Source of the DNA: Brachionus plicatilis
Lineage: Eukaryota; Rotifera; Eurotatoria; Ploima; Brachionidae
Length of the DNA stretch: 64,000 bases
NCBI GenBank assembly: GCA_010279815.1
Contig: QEOQ01000207.1
Span: 1,672,038 to 1,736,037 of the forward strand
Direction of reading: 5' to 3'
Shown in pieces: positions 59,701 through 64,000 of this stretch. Made by a program: the position numbers and the translations under genes. Positions within the stretch are counted from its first letter, which is position 1; each line of letters begins with the position of its first letter. The notes below the pieces were generated by a model. The model had not been told where the DNA came from. It did not search any database and saw only the letters and a program-made list of their open reading frames with translations.

Positions 59701-62700
59701 TATTTTTGGAATAGAACTTACTGTCCAATTTAGAATAATTATATTCTTGTGAAGCTAGATATATTCTAAAATAAAGCATTTCTTGATTTTTTTCATCAAA
59801 TATTGAAGCACAGGTTAATTTTGACTCAAACTTAAACCCAAGAACTTCATTTCTTTTTGAAATATACAAAAATTTAAAATTAAAATTTATTAATTACTAT
59901 TTTACAGACAAACCTAAACGGGCAGTCATCAATAACGTCAAAATTCTTAACAAATATATTTTTAAACATTAAATAATAAATTGATTTAAATTAATTTATT
60001 TTAGTAAAGAAGAATTTAAAAAATTAGATGAAATTTTAATATGTTTTTATTTTTAAAAATTTTCATTTTTGGACCCTTTATTTTGGCGGTCAGAATTTTG
60101 AACCGCAAAAGCGGCAAACTAAATGACCCCCCACTAAAGTTTCGGTCGTATTAATTGTCATCTGCTTAGATTTGACCTTTTTTTCGGTAAAATTTGACTG
60201 CCAAGGCAATTAGACAATAAAAACCATGCGTCAACTGGAACGGTCATGTCTGTGTGTTGCCAATGTTATTTTATTTAATAGAAATAAATTCCATTAAGGA
60301 AAAAAAAATATAAAAAGTGAAAAATAAATTAAAAATTTGTAACAAAAAATAAAAATTATTATTATTTTTATTTACTAAATAAAAATAATAAATTCAAATT
60401 ATTATTTAATTGGTCTTGAGAAAGATATCAATCATTTTATTAAAAAGTTAAACGAAGTCGAGTAATAGTTTGTTCTTTTCCAAGTGAAACTTTATTTTCA
60501 CTTTTAATATTTTTTTTGAAACAATCAATTTCAAATTATTATTTTATCTTTAAAAAAACGCAGCTAAAATTTTTTGCATGCTTTAAAAAAAACAATAGAT
60601 TTATTAGTTTAACATAATTTCAATCAAATTGAAGTGTTTTTGATTAAAATTGAGGTAAATTTTAATCAATTAAACATCTTTTCTCAGAAATTTTAGTATC
60701 AAATTCAAATGATCATGCTCAAAAATTGTCTCAAAAGATTCAAAATTTACTTTTGATTTGACGTTTTCAATTTAAAAATTATATGAATTGATATAATTTA
60801 ATTTGTTGAATACCATGGTAAACCTTACCCAAGGATTGTATTCATGCATAGATTTTTAGTGTAGATATAAAAAATTCAATCTAACGTTAAATGTCTACTC
60901 TGAAAATTTGCAGCTGCAATAAATTTCAAAATCAAAAATTTCTTAAAAAACCTATTTTTTTATTGATAATTTTTGAACACGATAGTTTAAATTTGATTAT
61001 ATACTTCGATTTGCCTTAAATAACTTCTCAGATCAGGAAAAAAACTTTAAAAAATCCATTTGTTAATTTTTTAATAAAAAGTTCAGCATAGTGAAATTAA
61101 GAGCAATGAAACAGAGCAATTTTGAAGAATGTTAATAAAGTTTATAATCAGGGTGCTATAGATAAAGTTGTTTGAAATAAAAAAAAATTTATTGTGGTTT
61201 AATTCAATTTTTAAATTAAAAAGATAACGAAGTGACTATTGACACAGTATGTGTCAATATTCCAATTTTATTGACACAGTGAATATCATATTTGATAAAA
61301 ATTGTTCCTTATTTTTTTTGAATAAAAATAAATTTTGAACCATGTATCATCATAATTTTATACCTGAATATTCAAATATCGAATTTTTAAAAAATTTGAT
61401 CTTAGAATTTTATTAGTCGCCTATTGCTAAAAAACCCTATCACTATCCAAAGCTTACTAAGTTAGTATATTTTATAAATGACATTTTTTTTTCTTTTAGA
61501 TTTAAATTTCGCATTGCTTTAATTAAAAGGCAAATAAATAAACTATTAAAAAATAAAATAATTAGGAAAATAGAATTTTTAATACAACTGGTTAATTTTT
61601 GAAGACTTAAACTTTTTATTTTTTTGACTTACGTAAAATTAAATGCACCAAAATAGGAAAAATCTAATTTTTTGATAAAAATTTTAAAAATAAATTAGAA
61701 GTACAAATGACATTTAGCCTTTAATCTTAATCAATTTCCAAGCAAATTATTTGATTTCATTTGATTCAACAGAATAAGAATCTCTCTTTGGACTTAATGA
61801 GACAAAAATTGAAAAAAAAATCTAAATGAAAAAAAGCCGCCATATTTTTTTGTTAGATTAGACTTAAATTAGGTTTAAAATGAAATTTTTTGTTATTAAT
61901 TTGTATCAAAAATATATTTTTGTAATATAATTCAGCATTTTTTTATTTATTGTGTCAATATAATTTTTTTATTGCAACTTAATGTGTCAATATTCCAATT
62001 TTATTAACACGTGCCAATAGAGCCACTCAAAAGATAATGCAATTCTCTATACAAAAAAATTTAAAATAATTTAACATTGCTTGGCGTAAATTTTCGAAAT
62101 CTTGCGTAAAATTGCTAATTTTTATCACTAAATACTCAGACAAATTACGCCAAAAATCATTAGGTGCATTTTTACGTAAAATTACTAAGAAAAGTCAGAT
62201 TATAGCACCTCTAAAAAAAATTCAACCTTTTAGTAAATTTTGTTCATTTTTATTTTTATTTTTAATTTTAATTCAACTTAAATAGAGAAAGGGGACTCAA
62301 AAAAGGCGTCATGCCTTTCGGGTTAGTCGGGGGGATTCTCCCAAATTTATTTTTTCCAATACAACAAATTCAACTTCCGCAAAATTGCTTCTATTCCAAA
62401 TCTTTCTCTAAAAGTTCCCAGTCCTTGAATATTCTTAATTCCAATCATTCAACTAATTTTAAAATTTTTTAGGTTTTTCCGAAATTGCAGTTTATCATAC
62501 GATTCAATGTGAATGTGGCACTGTTCATTCTTCCGTATGTAATAATTAAAATTATCATTCAAAATCTAAGCAATGAAATAATCGACCAAATATTCGAAGA
62601 GATAATGAGCGTAGTTCAGCTCAATCAGTTCGCCATAAGTCCCTCGCCAAACAATTCCGTAACAGCTCCCACAGGCGTCACCCTAACTCCAACCCTGTCA

Positions 62701-63354
62701 AATCCAAAAATCCTGCAGTACCATCACATATGCTGTCAGACCATATTCAACATATACGACCATCTCATGAAACAATTGAATTATTACCGCGCCAAAATGA
62801 ATGAAATCCAAGCCACATTGAACTCCAAGTCCAGGTCAAAAATAGGCTCTCGGCCCACACTCAACAGCAATTCGGAAAAGCAAACAGCTAACGAAATCCT
62901 CTTGTGCAAATACAAAGATCTATTTGAGCAATTCAACAAATTCATTCAGCGAATTCCGCAAAAAGCCATCTCCAAGGCCGCGTTCGAGTGCAAAGCGTAC
63001 TGTAGATCGCTGATGCACTACGAGCTATTCATGCGGAATACCGCGGGCGCAGTTCAGATAGACAGTTTCACCATTAACATCAAACACGAGCATTTGGTCG
63101 AATTACAAAATTTGTACGCGTCAATGGACGAAATAGACGCTGCCAGTGGAATTTTGCTGCTAAAAAAAGGCAGCGAGGAAAGTCTGGCAGATGCAGCCTT
63201 TAGACATAAAATAAATGGTCGTCTAAATGAGTCCATAGCTTGCATAGAACAAATGCTCGAGTCAAACGAAAACGCTAAATATGACATAAACATATCAAAA
63301 TTTTTTTTTACATTTCCAAATCGGGGGATTATGCTAATTGTCTCTTTTAGTTAA
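47711..63354 (+). CDS. ATR: ATR serine/threonine checkpoint kinase, 5' part (partial)
   Basis: ATR is the PI3K-related kinase that senses RPA-coated single-stranded DNA through ATRIP and activates the replication checkpoint. Exons: 47711-about 47818, 47885-47985, 48058-48165, 48215-48385, 48435-48612, 48660-48777, 49934-50100, 50148-50520, 50564-50676, 50731-50845, 52407-56069 and from 62473. Phases agree from exon 2 on; the exon 1 junction lacks a GT donor. N-terminal exons are helical, HEAT-like. The 1221-codon exon aligns along human ATR: SLPWLGQETN (human SLPWIYSHS), the UME region IEPCLLAVLLHFDMCLLKSS then VRYKLMTTLK (about 54690-54890), FEYLIIQNKDHLHAYFNELY, LFGSCLGEIGAIDP and SYSLIVELSKAYLAARNTH. 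The last exon (LQFIIRFNVNVALFILPYVI, IFEEIMSVVQL, KAYCRSLMHYELFM) begins FAT. The FAT remainder and kinase domain are beyond the right edge; the end of the last exon is uncertain after about 63290. Confidence 0.9.
48778..49933 (+). other. 1.16 kb ATR intron
   Basis: Lies between exons ending KCLKT (donor GTAAGC) and beginning ATYNLILC (acceptor CCCAAAG). It is roughly twenty times the usual intron length here. It contains the 218 bp MITE; the remainder is AT-rich with no coding signal. Confidence 0.7.
48963..49180. mobile_element. 218 bp GGG-ended MITE in an ATR intron
   Basis: Ends are inverted copies starting GGGAAAGTGAAGTTGG (16 bp perfect, about 26 bp with one insertion). They are flanked by GATAAATAA (48954-48962) and GATAAACAA (49181-49189), an 8-of-9 match consistent with a target-site duplication. 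The interior is AT-rich and non-coding. GGG termini with an 8-9 bp duplication point to Merlin-type elements, as in the RAB3GAP2 intron, though the two TIR sequences are unrelated beyond GGG. Confidence 0.7.
50846..52406 (+). other. 1.56 kb ATR intron with exon-like pieces
   Basis: Sits between the exon ending LVENKKLQPNSE and the exon starting FKLNAFGLNS; in human ATR these positions are close together. Inside, a plus-strand piece after a good acceptor at 51141 reads TQLQEIKKLINGIKEFFLKIK-stop and could be an alternative terminal exon. On the minus strand 52190-52100 reads MAFDMYLQALREYSGDYSTI then CAFSEGLE-stop. The ORF at 51669-51887 is not supported. Confidence 0.5.
56070..62472 (+). other. 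6.4 kb ATR intron
   Basis: Bounded by the exon ending LDKELK (GTATTG donor) and the exon starting VFPKLQFII (TTTTTTAG acceptor), adjacent in human ATR. Most is AT-rich and non-coding. It holds a 0.8 kb TIR element (61230-62028). GC-richer patches lie at 58990-59280, 60060-60260 (GGCGGTCAGAATTTTGAACC...) and 62295-62345, and look like repeat remnants. A GGGTGTTCAAAAAA sequence at about 58009 resembles a mariner-type end. No nested gene was recognised. Confidence 0.6.
61230..62028. mobile_element. 0.8 kb MITE-like element in the ATR intron
   Basis: Ends AAGTGACTATTGACAC and, inverted, GAGTGGCTCTATTGGCAC match imperfectly. They are flanked by AAAAGATAACG (61219-61229) and AAAAGATAATG (62029-62039), a 10-of-11 match that reads as a target-site duplication. 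A 27 bp sequence (GTGTCAATATTCCAATTTTA...) occurs as direct copies at 61251-61277 and 61984-62010. No transposase. The duplication length favours a Mutator-like origin over hAT or Merlin. Confidence 0.5.
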
Positions 63355-64000
63355 ATTGAAAATTTTACTTATTGGATTAAATTCTACATTTTACTATTTA
63401 AGATTTGACGATTTTTACGAGATATCAATGTCAAGGTAATAAAAAAATAAAAAAGATTATCTAATAAAAAATTAGTTAATTGATCAATAAAAAATATTAT
63501 TTACTTTTTAAATTTTAATTTTTAATAAATTAATTGGCCACATTTTTTCAAAATTAAATCTTTAATACTAACGGGTGTTCAAAAAATCTCGGTGCTTTTT
63601 TTAACTGAAAAAAAAAATATGTTGCGGTTAACCGATCTCCATAAAATTTTACACAGGGGTACTTTGGGCTGTCTAGTATAAAAATACATGGTCAGCTTTC
63701 CAGTTCATGCATTCCTAATTTATATTAATCACGTGAACAATAGAGCTAAAGCAATATAGCTATATAGACAAAGAAAGACATACTTTATGTAAAATTTATT
63801 AAAAAACCAAAAGTGCAATAACTTAATATTATATATCATCTTAAAGCTTATTCTTTTATCTTTCAATTGAGCATATATAAGTTCATTTCTACATGAGTTT
63901 AAATTTTAAGTGGATAGCTTAATGCGTTCAAAAGTTATTGTGAATAAAGTGAAAATACCCCTTTTTTCGCCCCATGGAAATTAGGGTAATATTAAGGATT
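63355..64000. other. Right edge; possible mariner-like terminus
   Basis: After the last ATR reading frame, sequence from about 63570 (CGGGTGTTCAAAAAATCTCG) looks like the terminal repeat of a Tc1/mariner-type element and its GC-richer subterminal part (GCGGTTAACCGATCTCCATA). The rest would lie outside the window. A short possible exon (FDDFYEISMSR, about 63402-63436, followed by GTAATA) might continue ATR, but this is unproven. Confidence 0.35.

Noticed and set aside
1..64000. CRISPR arrays, bacterial operons, rRNA genes or viral genes
   Set aside because: No regularly spaced repeats, rRNA-like GC-rich blocks or viral proteins were seen; genes are spliced and metazoan.

Overview
The window is animal nuclear DNA. 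It is very AT-rich, its genes are split by many short introns (often 40-60 bp, GT...AG), and its products are metazoan: WDR41, UBE2G1, RAB3GAP2, PCMT1, ATR, an R-SNARE, a class A GPCR and a carnosine-synthase-like ATP-grasp enzyme. Base composition, intron size and the ATP-grasp gene suggest a monogonont rotifer such as Brachionus; this is an inference, with no rRNA or organelle marker to confirm it.

Left part (1-25.6 kb) is gene-dense. In order: an unrecognised multi-pass membrane protein (+); WDR41 (-) head-to-head with the ubiquitin-conjugating enzyme UBE2G1 (+); two unrecognised single-pass membrane proteins (-); RAB3GAP2 (-), the non-catalytic Rab3GAP subunit, with a MITE filling one intron and a possible nested gene in another; a carnosine-synthase-like ATP-grasp ligase (-) divergently paired with an R-SNARE (+); PCMT1 (-); and two coiled-coil genes (+). 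Four minus-strand genes between 17.7 and 6.7 kb are only 100-190 bp apart.

Middle part (27.7-48.4 kb) is a segmental duplication. One block carries a GPCR gene (-), an intergenic stretch and the 5' exons of ATR (+). Copy A (about 27.7-33.3 kb) is dead: its GPCR has a frameshift and a nonsense codon, and its ATR fragment has a nonsense codon, lost splice sites and a deletion. Copy B (about 41.6-48.4 kb) has an intact GPCR and runs into the real ATR gene. The spacer is a transposon graveyard: two non-LTR retrotransposon remnants and a 1.7 kb element with 162 bp terminal inverted repeats that holds Mutator-like and Tc1-like transposase pieces.

Right part (47.7-64 kb) is ATR, the DNA-damage checkpoint kinase. 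Its HEAT-repeat and UME regions and the start of FAT are in the window; the kinase domain lies beyond the right edge. Introns of 1.2, 1.6 and 6.4 kb hold MITE-like elements. The window ends in what may be the start of a mariner-like element.
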